From Clostridium estertheticum (GTDB taxonomy: Bacteria > Bacillota > Clostridia > Clostridiales > Clostridiaceae), in contig NZ_JAAMNH020000001.1 in the NCBI RefSeq assembly GCF_011065935.2, forward strand, positions 3,183,001 through 3,247,000: a DNA stretch of 64,000 nucleotides, written 5' to 3'. The notes beneath the pieces are model-generated. The model was not told where the DNA came from, searched no databases, and saw only the letters and a list, made by a program, of their open reading frames with translations. Shown piece after piece: positions 42,105 through 50,979 of the stretch. Both the position numbers and the translations under genes were made by a program. How positions within the stretch are numbered: the stretch's first letter is position 1; each line of letters starts with the position of its first letter.

Positions 42105-44234
42105 ATGAAATTAAGAAAAAATTCTATGCAAATTAAATTGATGATGTTTTTTACAATACTTGCTACTGTATTATTTATTAGCGTAGGTTTCTTGTTTTTT
42201 AGAAGTACTAAAGATGCTATTGATTTTTCAAAAGAAAAAGAATTCATTACTTTAGCTGAAGAAACCTCAAATAAAATAGAGCGATACATGCTAGAAAGAT
42301 ATGAAGATATTCAAGTTATGGTAACATCTCCCCTTCTAAAAAAAGGACAGATGAAAAAAGATGTAAAGCTACAATATTTAAATAGTGTAAGAAACGCTTA
42401 TAAGGCTTATGATTATATTTTCATTACTGATGCTGTGGGTAATATTGAATTATTTTCTGGAAAACCAGAAAATGATTATGGTTACAAAAAATTCTTACCT
42501 AGAGTGCTACAAGGTGAAAATTTCGTATCTGATTTTATATATTTTCCTGATACAAAATCCTACGGAGTATATTATGCCTCACCAATCATAGATGTAAGCA
42601 ATAAAGTTAGTGGTGCGGTTGTTGAGAGAATGAATTTCAATGCAATTTCAGACATTGTAAAAAATGTACACTTAGGTGTTAAGGGATATGCTTATATTGC
42701 AGATAAACAGGGAAGTAGTATTTTTAATCCCTCAAATGACATGGAAAATGCGCGAACATTTACCACTGAAAATAATGAAACATCTTTCACTATACATAAC
42801 CACATAAAATATTTTTCTGCCTACTATCCTATAAGCAAATATAAAACTCAAAAGAATACATGGAATATAGTAGTAGAAGAACCTGTAAATGAAGCTTTTA
42901 AAATCACCTATAGTCTTAGAAATTATACAATTGTAATAGTGATTTTTTCAGTGCTAATTGTATTTATCCTAGTCTCACTTTTATCAATAAAAATAACTAA
43001 ACCAATTAAGACCTTGGTTAAACAAACACAAAATATAGCTGAAGGATACATTGGAAAAAATATAAAGATAGAAAGTGGTGACGAAATAGGGAGTCTAGCA
43101 GAATCTTTTAACATTGTTTTGGATAATCTTAAGGCTATGATGCAACAAATAATACAAATTTCAGGCGAAGCAGCTTCACTAGCGGAAATAAGGCAGTACA
43201 CCGGAGAATTTTTTAAAAATATTCCAAGTGCCCTAATCACTATAGACAACATGGCTAAAATTACTACGTTTAACCATGAGGCTAGCAATATAACAGGTAT
43301 AAACGAAAAAGATGTTTTGAATAAAAGTGTTACAGATCCTTTTGATATAATGCTACTTCCAATAATTAGATTATTACTTCAGGGACTTGAAAAGGATATA
43401 ATATATATAAAGCATATAATAAAAATTAAAGGTAACATGGGAATTGAAACTCCTATAATGATCAATACCTCGCTACAGAAAGATGTAAACGGAAAAATTC
43501 TTGGGGTAATTGGAGTTTTTCGAAGCGTTGAAGAGATAAAACAATTAGAAGAAAGCGCTATAAGAGCTAAGAATTTAGAGTCCCTAGGTGCTATGTCTGC
43601 AGGAATGGCTCACGAATTAAGAAATCCCCTCACCTCCATAAAAGGGTATGCACAGTATATAAAGTCGGAGCTTGGTGAATCTAGTGTCCTTAATGAAGAC
43701 ATATCAATAGTAATTGATGAAGTAGATAGGCTAAATACAATTATTGATAGGTTTTTGGACTTTGCAAGGCCAAAGGAATTAAATCTTGAATTGTGCAATA
43801 TCAATGAAGTTTTAAAGCTTGTAGTAAAGCTTATAAGTAAAGAAATGCTCCCTGAAAATATAGGTATAATAATGAATATAACTAATGTTCCCCTCATCCC
43901 ATTTGATTTTGAACAAATAGAACAAGTCATATTAAATATTTCAATGAATGCTATTCAAGCTATGCCTGATGGCGGAATATTAACAATTCATTCGGTTTTT
44001 CTTGAAGCATCTAATATAATAGAAATTACGCTTCAAGATACTGGGTTTGGAATTTCTGATGGTAACCATGATAAAATATTTGAACCTTTCTTTACAACAA
44101 AAACTAAAGGAACTGGACTCGGTCTTGCAATTTGCTCTAGAATAGTTGAAAATCATAAAGGAGTTATAGAAGTTTTAAGTACTCCCGAAGTAGGTACTAA
44201 ATTTACAATTAAGCTACCTGGACCTCAAATATAG
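42105..44234 (+). CDS. NtrB/AtoS-like membrane sensor histidine kinase
   Basis: 709 residues from the ATG at 42105, which best fits the AAAGG site; in-frame ATGs at 42096 and 42099 are alternatives. Two membrane helices (about 10-30 and 270-295) bracket a Cache sensor, followed by HAMP, PAS (NIPSALITIDNMAKITTFNH), a dimerisation domain with His503 (GMAHELRNPLTSIKG) and an ATPase domain (NISMNAIQAMPDGG, DTGFGIS, GTGLGLAI). The regulator follows 12 nt downstream. Since amtB is next, a nitrogen-related signal is plausible but not proven. Confidence 0.92.
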   Translation: MKLRKNSMQIKLMMFFTILATVLFISVGFLFFRSTKDAIDFSKEKEFITLAEETSNKIERYMLERYEDIQVMVTSPLLKKGQMKKDVKLQYLNSVRNAYKAYDYIFITDAVGNIELFSGKPENDYGYKKFLPRVLQGENFVSDFIYFPDTKSYGVYYASPIIDVSNKVSGAVVERMNFNAISDIVKNVHLGVKGYAYIADKQGSSIFNPSNDMENARTFTTENNETSFTIHNHIKYFSAYYPISKYKTQKNTWNIVVEEPVNEAFKITYSLRNYTIVIVIFSVLIVFILVSLLSIKITKPIKTLVKQTQNIAEGYIGKNIKIESGDEIGSLAESFNIVLDNLKAMMQQIIQISGEAASLAEIRQYTGEFFKNIPSALITIDNMAKITTFNHEASNITGINEKDVLNKSVTDPFDIMLLPIIRLLLQGLEKDIIYIKHIIKIKGNMGIETPIMINTSLQKDVNGKILGVIGVFRSVEEIKQLEESAIRAKNLESLGAMSAGMAHELRNPLTSIKGYAQYIKSELGESSVLNEDISIVIDEVDRLNTIIDRFLDFARPKELNLELCNINEVLKLVVKLISKEMLPENIGIIMNITNVPLIPFDFEQIEQVILNISMNAIQAMPDGGILTIHSVFLEASNIIEITLQDTGFGISDGNHDKIFEPFFTTKTKGTGLGLAICSRIVENHKGVIEVLSTPEVGTKFTIKLPGPQI

Positions 44235-44246
44235 GATGGTGATTTT

Positions 44247-45605
44247 ATGACAAAATACTCTATATTAATAGTAGATGATGAAGAAAATGTTAGAAAGCTT
44301 TTACAGAAAATTTTTCTAAAAGAAAATTATATAACTCATATTGCTTCTAATGCTGAAGAGGCTTTACATATTATAGATACATTTCAAGTTGATGTAGTTA
44401 TAACTGATATTAAAATGCCGGGTATGAGTGGAATAGAACTACTCAATAAAATAAGAGAAATAGATATTTCTATTCAAGTAATTATGATTACAGCCTTTGC
44501 TACATTAGAAACAGCTATTGATGCTTTAAAAATGGGTGCTAAGGATTATATTACAAAACCATTTAACTTAGAAGATATTTTACTCTCAGTAAAAAAATTA
44601 ATCAATAGTATTGATAGTACTGATATATTAGATTCACATTCAAAGAATAGTGTAAATAATATTAATAATTCCTTATCAAGTGATAGTATCTCTATGAGAA
44701 AAGTTATAGATATAATTGCCCACGTGGCAGATACAAAATCTACAGTTATGATCTATGGTGAAACTGGTACTGGCAAAGAATTAGCTGCCCATTCCCTTCA
44801 TTTCCTCAGCTCAAGAAAGGATAAACCCTTTATTAAAGTTAATTGTGCAGCCATACCGGATTCTCTTTTAGATAGTGAACTCTTTGGTTACGATAAAGGC
44901 GCATTTACTGGCGCAGTAGTTAAAAAGCCTGGAAGATTCGAGCTTGCAAATGGTGGCTCAATATTTCTAGATGAAATAGGAGATATATCTGCCAATGTAC
45001 AAGTTAAGCTACTTAGAGTGCTTCAAGAGCGAGAAATTGAGCATTTGGGTGGCACAAAGACTATTAAAATTGATGTGAGAATTATAGCAGCCACCAATAG
45101 AAATCTTGAGGACCTAGTAAAAAAGCAAATATTTAGAGAAGATTTATATTATAGATTAAATGTTGTTCCAATAAATCTACCACCCTTAAGAGAACGGAAG
45201 GAAGATATACTAAAGCTTGCAAATAGTTTCTTAAGTAAAGCTTCAATAATATCTGGTAGAGAGAAAAAACAAATAACTGAAGCTGCATTAAAGTATCTAA
45301 TTAATTATAACTGGCCAGGCAATATAAGAGAATTGGAAAACATTATAGAGAGATGCGTTGTGGTTACCTCAAAAGAAATAATAACACAGGAGGATCTGCC
45401 CTCCTACATTACTAATTATAATCCTACAAAGCCCATAGAAAAACAGTGCGAATCACTTGATTCTGTAATTGATAATGCAGAGAAAGAAGTATTAATTAAA
45501 GCGCTAAAACAATGCAACGGTAATAGAACAAAAGCTTCAGAGTTATTAGGTATAAGCCGAAGATCTCTCCATAGAAAAATAATAAAATATAGTATAGAAG
45601 ATTAA
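44247..45605 (+). CDS. NtrC-like sigma-54 response regulator
   Basis: 452 residues. Receiver domain with DDEEN and phosphoacceptor Asp54 (VVITDIKMPGMSG); AAA+ domain with Walker A GETGTGKE (from residue 171) and the sigma-54-contacting loop GAFTGA (218-223); C-terminal Fis-type helix-turn-helix (LKQCNGNRTKASELLGISRR). The intact GAFTGA means it can activate sigma-54 promoters. One lies just downstream in front of amtB. Coupled to the kinase. Confidence 0.95.
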   Translation: MTKYSILIVDDEENVRKLLQKIFLKENYITHIASNAEEALHIIDTFQVDVVITDIKMPGMSGIELLNKIREIDISIQVIMITAFATLETAIDALKMGAKDYITKPFNLEDILLSVKKLINSIDSTDILDSHSKNSVNNINNSLSSDSISMRKVIDIIAHVADTKSTVMIYGETGTGKELAAHSLHFLSSRKDKPFIKVNCAAIPDSLLDSELFGYDKGAFTGAVVKKPGRFELANGGSIFLDEIGDISANVQVKLLRVLQEREIEHLGGTKTIKIDVRIIAATNRNLEDLVKKQIFREDLYYRLNVVPINLPPLRERKEDILKLANSFLSKASIISGREKKQITEAALKYLINYNWPGNIRELENIIERCVVVTSKEIITQEDLPSYITNYNPTKPIEKQCESLDSVIDNAEKEVLIKALKQCNGNRTKASELLGISRRSLHRKIIKYSIED

Positions 45606-45611
45606 TATGAT

Positions 45612-45659
45612 AAATGAGACATTTTTGTCGCAACTGCGCATTATTGTCTCATTTTTTTT
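45612..45659 (+). terminator. Terminator of the NtrBC-like operon
   Basis: AAATGAGACA (45612-45621) pairs with TGTCTCATTT (45645-45654), followed by a T8 tract (45652-45659). The loop contains a palindrome that may double as an activator site. Confidence 0.85.
45629..45638. promoter_or_regulatory. Possible enhancer site for the NtrC-like regulator
   Basis: CGCAACTGCG is a small palindrome about 105 bp upstream of the -24 element. The longer string TTTTTGTCGCAA is repeated at 45625-45636 and near 45656-45667. Position and symmetry suit an enhancer-binding protein site; there is no direct proof. Confidence 0.4.
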
Positions 45660-45743
45660 GTCGCAATTTATCCTATTAACGTAGTGACTACTCCTCATAC
45701 CTTGTAATGTGGTAAATTAAATAATGCTAGGCTTACGATAGTT

Positions 45744-45759
45744 TGGCACAGATTTTGCT
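45744..45759 (+). promoter_or_regulatory. Sigma-54 (-24/-12) promoter of amtB
   Basis: TGGCACAGATTTTGCT matches the sigma-54 consensus TGGCAC-N5-TTGCW, with GG (45745-45746) and GC (45757-45758) separated by exactly 10 bp. Transcription would begin near 45770, about 33 bp before the amtB start. The upstream gene encodes a sigma-54 activator. Confidence 0.9.
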
Positions 45760-45802
45760 CTATATAAAAATCGAAGTAACATTATGACAGGAGGAATTTT
45801 AT

Positions 45803-47023
45803 ATGTCACAAATTAATACAGGCGATACCGCTTTTGTCCTTATAAGCGCAGCACTTGTTTGTCTAATGACACCAGGGCTTGCATTTTTTTATGGTGGATT
45901 GGTAAGAAAAAAGAACGTTCTCACAATTATGATGCAGAGTTTTATTTCCATGGGTGTAGTTACCACCATTTGGGTTTTTGGTGGATTTAGTTTAGCCTTT
46001 GGTCCAGATATTCATGGTATTATAGGTTCTCTTAAATATTTTGCCTTGCAAGGAGTTGGAATTACGCCAAATCCAGCCTACGGTCCCACAATACCATTTT
46101 TAACATTTTTCACATATCAGCAGATGTTTGCTGTAATAACTCCTGCTCTAATTACAGGAGCTTTTGCAGATAGAATAAACTTTAAAAGCTATTTAAAATT
46201 TCTTGTGCTTTGGAGTATACTTATATATATCCCGCTATGCCACTGGATGTGGGGAGGCGGTTTCTTGCAGAAACTAGGTGCAGTTGACTTTGCTGGTGGT
46301 ATTGTTGTTCATGTTAGTGCAGGCATGGCAGCCCTAGCCTCAGTCTTTTTTGTAGGAAAGAGAAAGATTTCACCTGGTGAAAATACTGCACCACATAATA
46401 TTGCATTTGTTGCTTTAGGTACAGGCCTGCTATGGTTTGGGTGGTTTGGGTTTAATGGTGGAAGTGCTCTTGCAGCAAACGGCATTGCAGCTACAGCCTT
46501 CATAAACACTGATATCGCTGGTTCCATAGCAATGGTTACTTGGCTTATAATATCGTGGAAATTCGAAAAGAAACCAACTTTAATAGGTACGCTTACTGGA
46601 GCAGTTGCAGGCCTTGCAACTATAACTCCAGCCGCAGGTTATGTAAGACCTTGGGCAGCAGTTATTATTGGAATATTGGCTTCTGTAGTGTGCTATTTAT
46701 CAGTACAGCTTAGAATTAAATTAGAGTGGGATGATGCTCTTGATGTCTGGGGAGTCCATGGTGTAGGCGGTATCCTTGGTTCCATTTTAGTTGGTGTCTT
46801 TGCTGAGGCTCAGGTTAATGGAATTAATGGATTAATGTTTGGAGACACTCACCAATTTCTAATTCAACTATTTGCTGTAGTATTTACTGGGGTATATGCT
46901 TTTGTTGTTACTTTTGGTATATTAAAAATATTAAATATATTCCACCCAGTAAGAGTTAGTGAGGAGGAAGAAATTAAAGGCCTTGATAGCTCACTACATG
47001 GTGAAAATGCATATGAATTTTAA
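45803..47023 (+). CDS. amtB: Ammonium transporter AmtB
   Basis: 406 residues, eleven membrane helices expected. The twin pore histidines are His170 (VVHVSAGMAAL) and His319 (GVHGVGGILGSI). FYGGLVRKKNVL and LWFGWFGFNGGSAL are typical of the family. It admits ammonia/ammonium when nitrogen is scarce. No glnK gene follows, unlike the common glnK-amtB pairing. All six arginine codons are AGA. GGAGGAATTTT before ATG. Confidence 0.96.
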   Translation: MSQINTGDTAFVLISAALVCLMTPGLAFFYGGLVRKKNVLTIMMQSFISMGVVTTIWVFGGFSLAFGPDIHGIIGSLKYFALQGVGITPNPAYGPTIPFLTFFTYQQMFAVITPALITGAFADRINFKSYLKFLVLWSILIYIPLCHWMWGGGFLQKLGAVDFAGGIVVHVSAGMAALASVFFVGKRKISPGENTAPHNIAFVALGTGLLWFGWFGFNGGSALAANGIAATAFINTDIAGSIAMVTWLIISWKFEKKPTLIGTLTGAVAGLATITPAAGYVRPWAAVIIGILASVVCYLSVQLRIKLEWDDALDVWGVHGVGGILGSILVGVFAEAQVNGINGLMFGDTHQFLIQLFAVVFTGVYAFVVTFGILKILNIFHPVRVSEEEEIKGLDSSLHGENAYEF

Positions 47024-47040
47024 TTAAATGTAAAATAAAA

Positions 47041-47088
47041 ATAAGCAATATAAATCTGAGTTTCAGATTTATATTGCTTATTTTTTTA
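47041..47088 (+). terminator. Terminator of amtB
   Basis: A 19-bp perfect stem (47041-47059 with 47063-47081), 3-nt loop and a following run of seven T. Confidence 0.9.
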
Positions 47089-47203
47089 TTAACACTTTTT
47101 ATATATTTACATATAATAAAATTAAAATGAATTTTTCTTGTAAATCTCACATATTTAAATTGAATTTTACATTTCTCTAAAATAATAAAGGAGGAGAAAA
47201 TCC

Positions 47204-47584
47204 ATGAAAAAATTAATGAATAATGTAAAAAACAACTCAATGAGTGAGGAAGCTATGACTTCTAGCGTTGGGAATATTCAGCAAGATTTTGAAATAAATA
47301 TTCATGATGGAAAAGGCCTTTATGAAACGGGGGTCAACAATACGTTTTGGTCAACACTAATTATTACAGCTAAAATTTTACAGCCTCAAGATGGAATTTG
47401 GACAATTATAATTAAAGATAAAGCTAATAAAAATTTAGTGGTTTATCAGAATTATCATATGTTACATGATAGTGAGATATCTTTTAATTATAAAACAGGC
47501 TTAAAAGTAAATTTTTTAATTGAAGCTACTTGGACACAACCTAAAGACACAATTCTAAGCGGAGAGTTATCCATTAGGTACTAG
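47204..47584 (+). CDS. Hypothetical beta-rich protein
   Basis: 126 residues, no signal peptide. After a polar N-terminus the sequence alternates in beta-strand fashion (FWSTLIITAKI, GIWTIIIKDKANKNLVVYQN, KVNFLIEATWTQ, GELSIRY), suggesting a single beta-sandwich. No family recognised. AAAGGAGGAG lies upstream of the ATG. It has no obvious operon partner. Confidence 0.72.
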   Translation: MKKLMNNVKNNSMSEEAMTSSVGNIQQDFEINIHDGKGLYETGVNNTFWSTLIITAKILQPQDGIWTIIIKDKANKNLVVYQNYHMLHDSEISFNYKTGLKVNFLIEATWTQPKDTILSGELSIRY

Positions 47585-47680
47585 TTTAACTATATCTCAG
47601 CACAATGGATGATTTAATTGAATTCTATTATTTTTTATAATATAATTAATTGAGTTAGAATTAAGGGGGATATAAGGTTT

Positions 47681-48916
47681 ATGGACAGTGAAAAAAAACT
47701 TGGCGATGAGGGCGTAATAAAAAAACAACGGATAAAAATAAAATTATTAAATCTCTATGGTAGGTTCAATAACGATAGAGATTTTAAGTTATTTTTAATA
47801 GTGGGACTATTTACAGGAATAGCAAGTGGAATAAACTCAACTGTGTTTAATAACTTTTTAAGTGATACATATAAATTAACAGCTTCTGCTAGAGGTATTG
47901 TAGAATTTCCTCGTGAACTACCAGGTGTTCTAATAGTTATAGTTCTCGGAATACTGGCATTCCTTGGGGACATAAAAATAGCAATTGTTGGGATGATATT
48001 TGCTGCACTGGGAATGCTAGGACTTGGTTTGTTTTCTCCCTCCTTTGCAACTATGCTTTTATGGATGATGTTACTTAGCCTTGGTACACATATTTTTATG
48101 CCTTTGTCTGCAGGCATTGGTATGAATCTTTCTGAAAGTGGAAATTATGGAGCAAGACTAGGAAGGTATAGTGCATATAACCTGATTGCAACTATTGTGG
48201 GATATGCAATTGTATGGTTTGGGTTTAAATACTTTAAACTTACCTATCAAATAGCTTTTGTGTTTGCCTCAGTTTTTTATATTTTTGCAGCATTTTTTCT
48301 TGGTCTGATGAAATCTAAAAAGCCTAAGAAAAAAAAGGTTACCCTTGTTTTCAAAAAAAAATATACTCTATATTACTGCCTTAGTGTAGTTAATGGTGCA
48401 AGAAAGCAGATTTTTTTAACCTTTGCGCCCTGGGTACTTATTCAAGTGTACCATGTCGATCCTCCTACTTTTGCATTACTCGGATTAATAATTGCTGTAT
48501 TAAGCATTTTTACAAGAACCATCGTTGGCAATGCTATAGACAAAAAAGGAGAAAGATTTGTGCTTTCACTAGAAGCTATAGTTCTTATAGTCATTTGTAT
48601 GGGGTATTCTTTTGCAGCTGATTTAGTTTCACCAAGTGCTGCTGTAGTTATTATTGCGGCGTGCTACGTAATAGATAATTCACTAAGCGTAGTAGAAATG
48701 GCAAGATCTACTTATATAAAAAAGATTGCTATATGTCCTGAAGACGTTATCCCTACTCTTTCAGCTGGTACGAGCTTTGATCATGTAATTGCTATGTCAA
48801 TACCTTTTGTAGGTGGCATATTATGGACAACTATGGGTTATCAATATGTTTTCATTGTTGCTGCATTCATTGCTTCTATCAATTTGTTTTTATCTTTAAA
48901 AATTAAAATTAATTAA
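47681..48916 (+). CDS. Major facilitator superfamily permease
   Basis: 411 residues with about 12 membrane helices and a basic central loop (KSKKPKKKKV) between the two halves, the standard MFS layout. It begins with an unusually long, charged cytoplasmic N-terminus of about 35 residues. Conserved bits such as FLGDIKIAIVGM and IDKKGERFVLSLE resemble MFS loop 2-3 and 8-9 motifs. Substrate unknown. Confidence 0.85.
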   Translation: MDSEKKLGDEGVIKKQRIKIKLLNLYGRFNNDRDFKLFLIVGLFTGIASGINSTVFNNFLSDTYKLTASARGIVEFPRELPGVLIVIVLGILAFLGDIKIAIVGMIFAALGMLGLGLFSPSFATMLLWMMLLSLGTHIFMPLSAGIGMNLSESGNYGARLGRYSAYNLIATIVGYAIVWFGFKYFKLTYQIAFVFASVFYIFAAFFLGLMKSKKPKKKKVTLVFKKKYTLYYCLSVVNGARKQIFLTFAPWVLIQVYHVDPPTFALLGLIIAVLSIFTRTIVGNAIDKKGERFVLSLEAIVLIVICMGYSFAADLVSPSAAVVIIAACYVIDNSLSVVEMARSTYIKKIAICPEDVIPTLSAGTSFDHVIAMSIPFVGGILWTTMGYQYVFIVAAFIASINLFLSLKIKIN

Positions 48917-48920
48917 ATAA

Positions 48921-48956
48921 AAAACCATTAAATCTTGTGATTTAATGGTTTTTTGC
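48921..48956 (+). terminator. Terminator of the MFS gene
   Basis: AAAACCATTAAATC (48921-48934) and its complement (48939-48952) around a TTGT loop, running into a T6 tract. Confidence 0.88.
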
Positions 48957-48985
48957 TTTATAGCAACTTTAAAAAATAATTATAA

Positions 48986-49297
48986 TTAAACTTCTTCATT
49001 AACTTTCCCTAATAATACAAAAAAATCTTCTTCATTTTTTCGTTCTAAATATGTGTCTATAAGTGCCTGAGTAGACATTTTACTTAGACCTTTATATCCA
49101 TTATCTAATATATCCGTTAAAACATTCATAAAGTAATCTTTGCTTTTGTCTATATCCTTAAGCATCTTGTAGGATATATCCTGTATTAATTCTTCTTTTA
49201 TATTTTCTCGTAGTTTTTCAGTATATTCCTTCATAAATATTTGTGTTTCTTCAGGGTATGCAGAAAAATCTCCTGACATTATATCTTGAATTTTCAT
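48986..49297 (-). CDS. Hypothetical helical protein
   Basis: 103 residues from the ATG at 49295-49297, eight bases after AAGGAG; a GTG three codons earlier overlaps that site. The protein is acidic and predicted all-helical (FMKEYTEKLRENIKEELIQD, ALIDTYLERKNEEDFFVLLG). No family recognised. It may share the message with the upstream DegV gene (62 nt gap). Confidence 0.72.
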   Translation of the reverse strand: MKIQDIMSGDFSAYPEETQIFMKEYTEKLRENIKEELIQDISYKMLKDIDKSKDYFMNVLTDILDNGYKGLSKMSTQALIDTYLERKNEEDFFVLLGKVNEEV

Positions 49298-49359
49298 TTT
49301 GGACACTCCTTAGTAAATTCTGTTTTTGAAACATGTTTTTATTATAGAGCCTATATTTA

Positions 49360-50217
49360 TTAATTTTTAGTAGGAGGTTCTTTTGCTACAATAATTCCAA
49401 GTAATCCAGGACCTGTATGAACTCCTGCTACTGGACTTATTTCTCCAAAGGATAATCTTGTAATGTTTGGAAGCGCCGCAATTGTTTCAGAAAATAGCTT
49501 TACTTCTTCATAAGCTCCACCATGCATAACCCAAATTTTACAAGGGGTAAGCTCTAGAGCTTCTCTTGCTATATCTACAAGCTTGCTTATGGCTTTCTTT
49601 TTTCCCTTTGCCTTTGCATAAGTATAGTACACGCCATCTTCATTAATTGAAATTATAGGTTTTATGTTTAATATTTCACCTATAGTACCAGAAACTTTTC
49701 CGATTCTACCACCTTTGATTAGGTATTTAAGCGTATCCACTGCGTAATAAACAGAGATTCTACTTTGTATTTCAGGAAGAGCATCTACAATTTCATCAAA
49801 ACTTTTTCCACATTTTATCATTTCCCCACATTCTTCAACAATTGCTGCTTCACCAATAGTTAGTGATTTAGAATCAAAAACACAAGTTTCTATAGATGGG
49901 TGATTTTCACTTACCAATCTCAATGTATTATATGTGCCTGATAAATTTGCAGATATTATTACTGCGATGGCATGAGTATATCCTTCTACTTCAAGCTTTA
50001 AATACATATCTTCCATATCCTGCATTGAAGGCAATGAAGTTGAGGGGATTTCATATACAAAATTATCATAAACCTCTTTTGGGGTAATAGTTACTCTGTC
50101 AATGTACTCTCTGTCTTTATATATTATTCTTAGAGGAAGTACTTTTAAATCGTACTTCTCAATCATTTTTTTATCAACATCGGAAGTGCTGTCCGTAATC
50201 AGTGCAATCTTACTCAT
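49360..50217 (-). CDS. DegV-family fatty-acid-binding protein
   Basis: 285 residues. It opens with KIALITDSTSDVDKKMIEKY and has DREYIDRVTITPKEVYD, PSTSLPSMQDM, ISANLSGTYNTLR and GGRIGKVSGTIGEILNIKPI, all DegV signatures. It ends with SPVAGVHTGPGLLGI. Such proteins bind a fatty acid and can serve acyl phosphorylation (FakB role) with a FakA kinase; no FakA is nearby. ATG with GAAAGGTGA upstream. Confidence 0.94.
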   Translation of the reverse strand: MSKIALITDSTSDVDKKMIEKYDLKVLPLRIIYKDREYIDRVTITPKEVYDNFVYEIPSTSLPSMQDMEDMYLKLEVEGYTHAIAVIISANLSGTYNTLRLVSENHPSIETCVFDSKSLTIGEAAIVEECGEMIKCGKSFDEIVDALPEIQSRISVYYAVDTLKYLIKGGRIGKVSGTIGEILNIKPIISINEDGVYYTYAKAKGKKKAISKLVDIAREALELTPCKIWVMHGGAYEEVKLFSETIAALPNITRLSFGEISPVAGVHTGPGLLGIIVAKEPPTKN

Positions 50218-50409
50218 TTTAACTTCACCTTTCTACAATGAAAATTTTGTTATAATCTTCCAATAATTTCATCTTTCAATATTTTCAAGTTATTAATATT
50301 ATATCCTTATATGCCTATAATTAAAACATTTTTATATTAGCTTAGGTTTTTAAATTGGTTTGAACACATATACTTCTCCTTTAATGGCCACAGCTATCAT
50401 TCTTTTTAT

Positions 50410-50733
50410 TTATTTTCTATGGTACTTATAATAAGCCATAACCTCTACATTTTCTCCAGTTTCATTATCAACATAGCTCAAAATTGCTCCTTCTTGACTC
50501 ATTAATTCAGAGCACTGTAAACCTTCTACTGGATGTGTAAATATAAGCTTATCATCACACATTATATTAAACTCACCACTTCTAATATTTATTACGCAGC
50601 TCTTTCCTATTATAGATTCACCATATTTTTTTGGATCTCTAGTGGTTACATACCTTACTTCAAAATCATTAATTCTCATAAGTCGTGCTTCATTTTCCTT
50701 TATTTCTTTCCGCTTTTTACTGTTAAAAAACAT
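50410..50733 (-). CDS. Hypothetical small protein
   Basis: 107 residues. A charged N-terminal helix (FFNSKKRKEIKENEARL) precedes a beta-rich remainder (FEVRYVTTRDPKKYGES, EFNIMCDDKLIFTHP, SYVDNETGENVEVMAYYKY). No family recognised. ATG with AGGG seven bases upstream. The 180 bases before the DegV gene hold nothing obvious. Confidence 0.75.
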   Translation of the reverse strand: MFFNSKKRKEIKENEARLMRINDFEVRYVTTRDPKKYGESIIGKSCVINIRSGEFNIMCDDKLIFTHPVEGLQCSELMSQEGAILSYVDNETGENVEVMAYYKYHRK

Positions 50734-50979
50734 CTCATCACCCTATCCTTTATATTAATTATATTATACAACAGAATAACCAGTATATTGAGTAGTTTTT
50801 TGAGAATGTTTAGCCACATAATTTTAAAAACCTAAACATATACTTCTTATAGATATAAATGGACCAAGGACTTGCTTCCTAATGTACTATCATCTAATAT
50901 TCTTGGAATATAGAAGCTATGTAAAGATATCTAATGACTTTAAGTTTCTAATATATTAATTGTGGAGGATTAAATAAAA

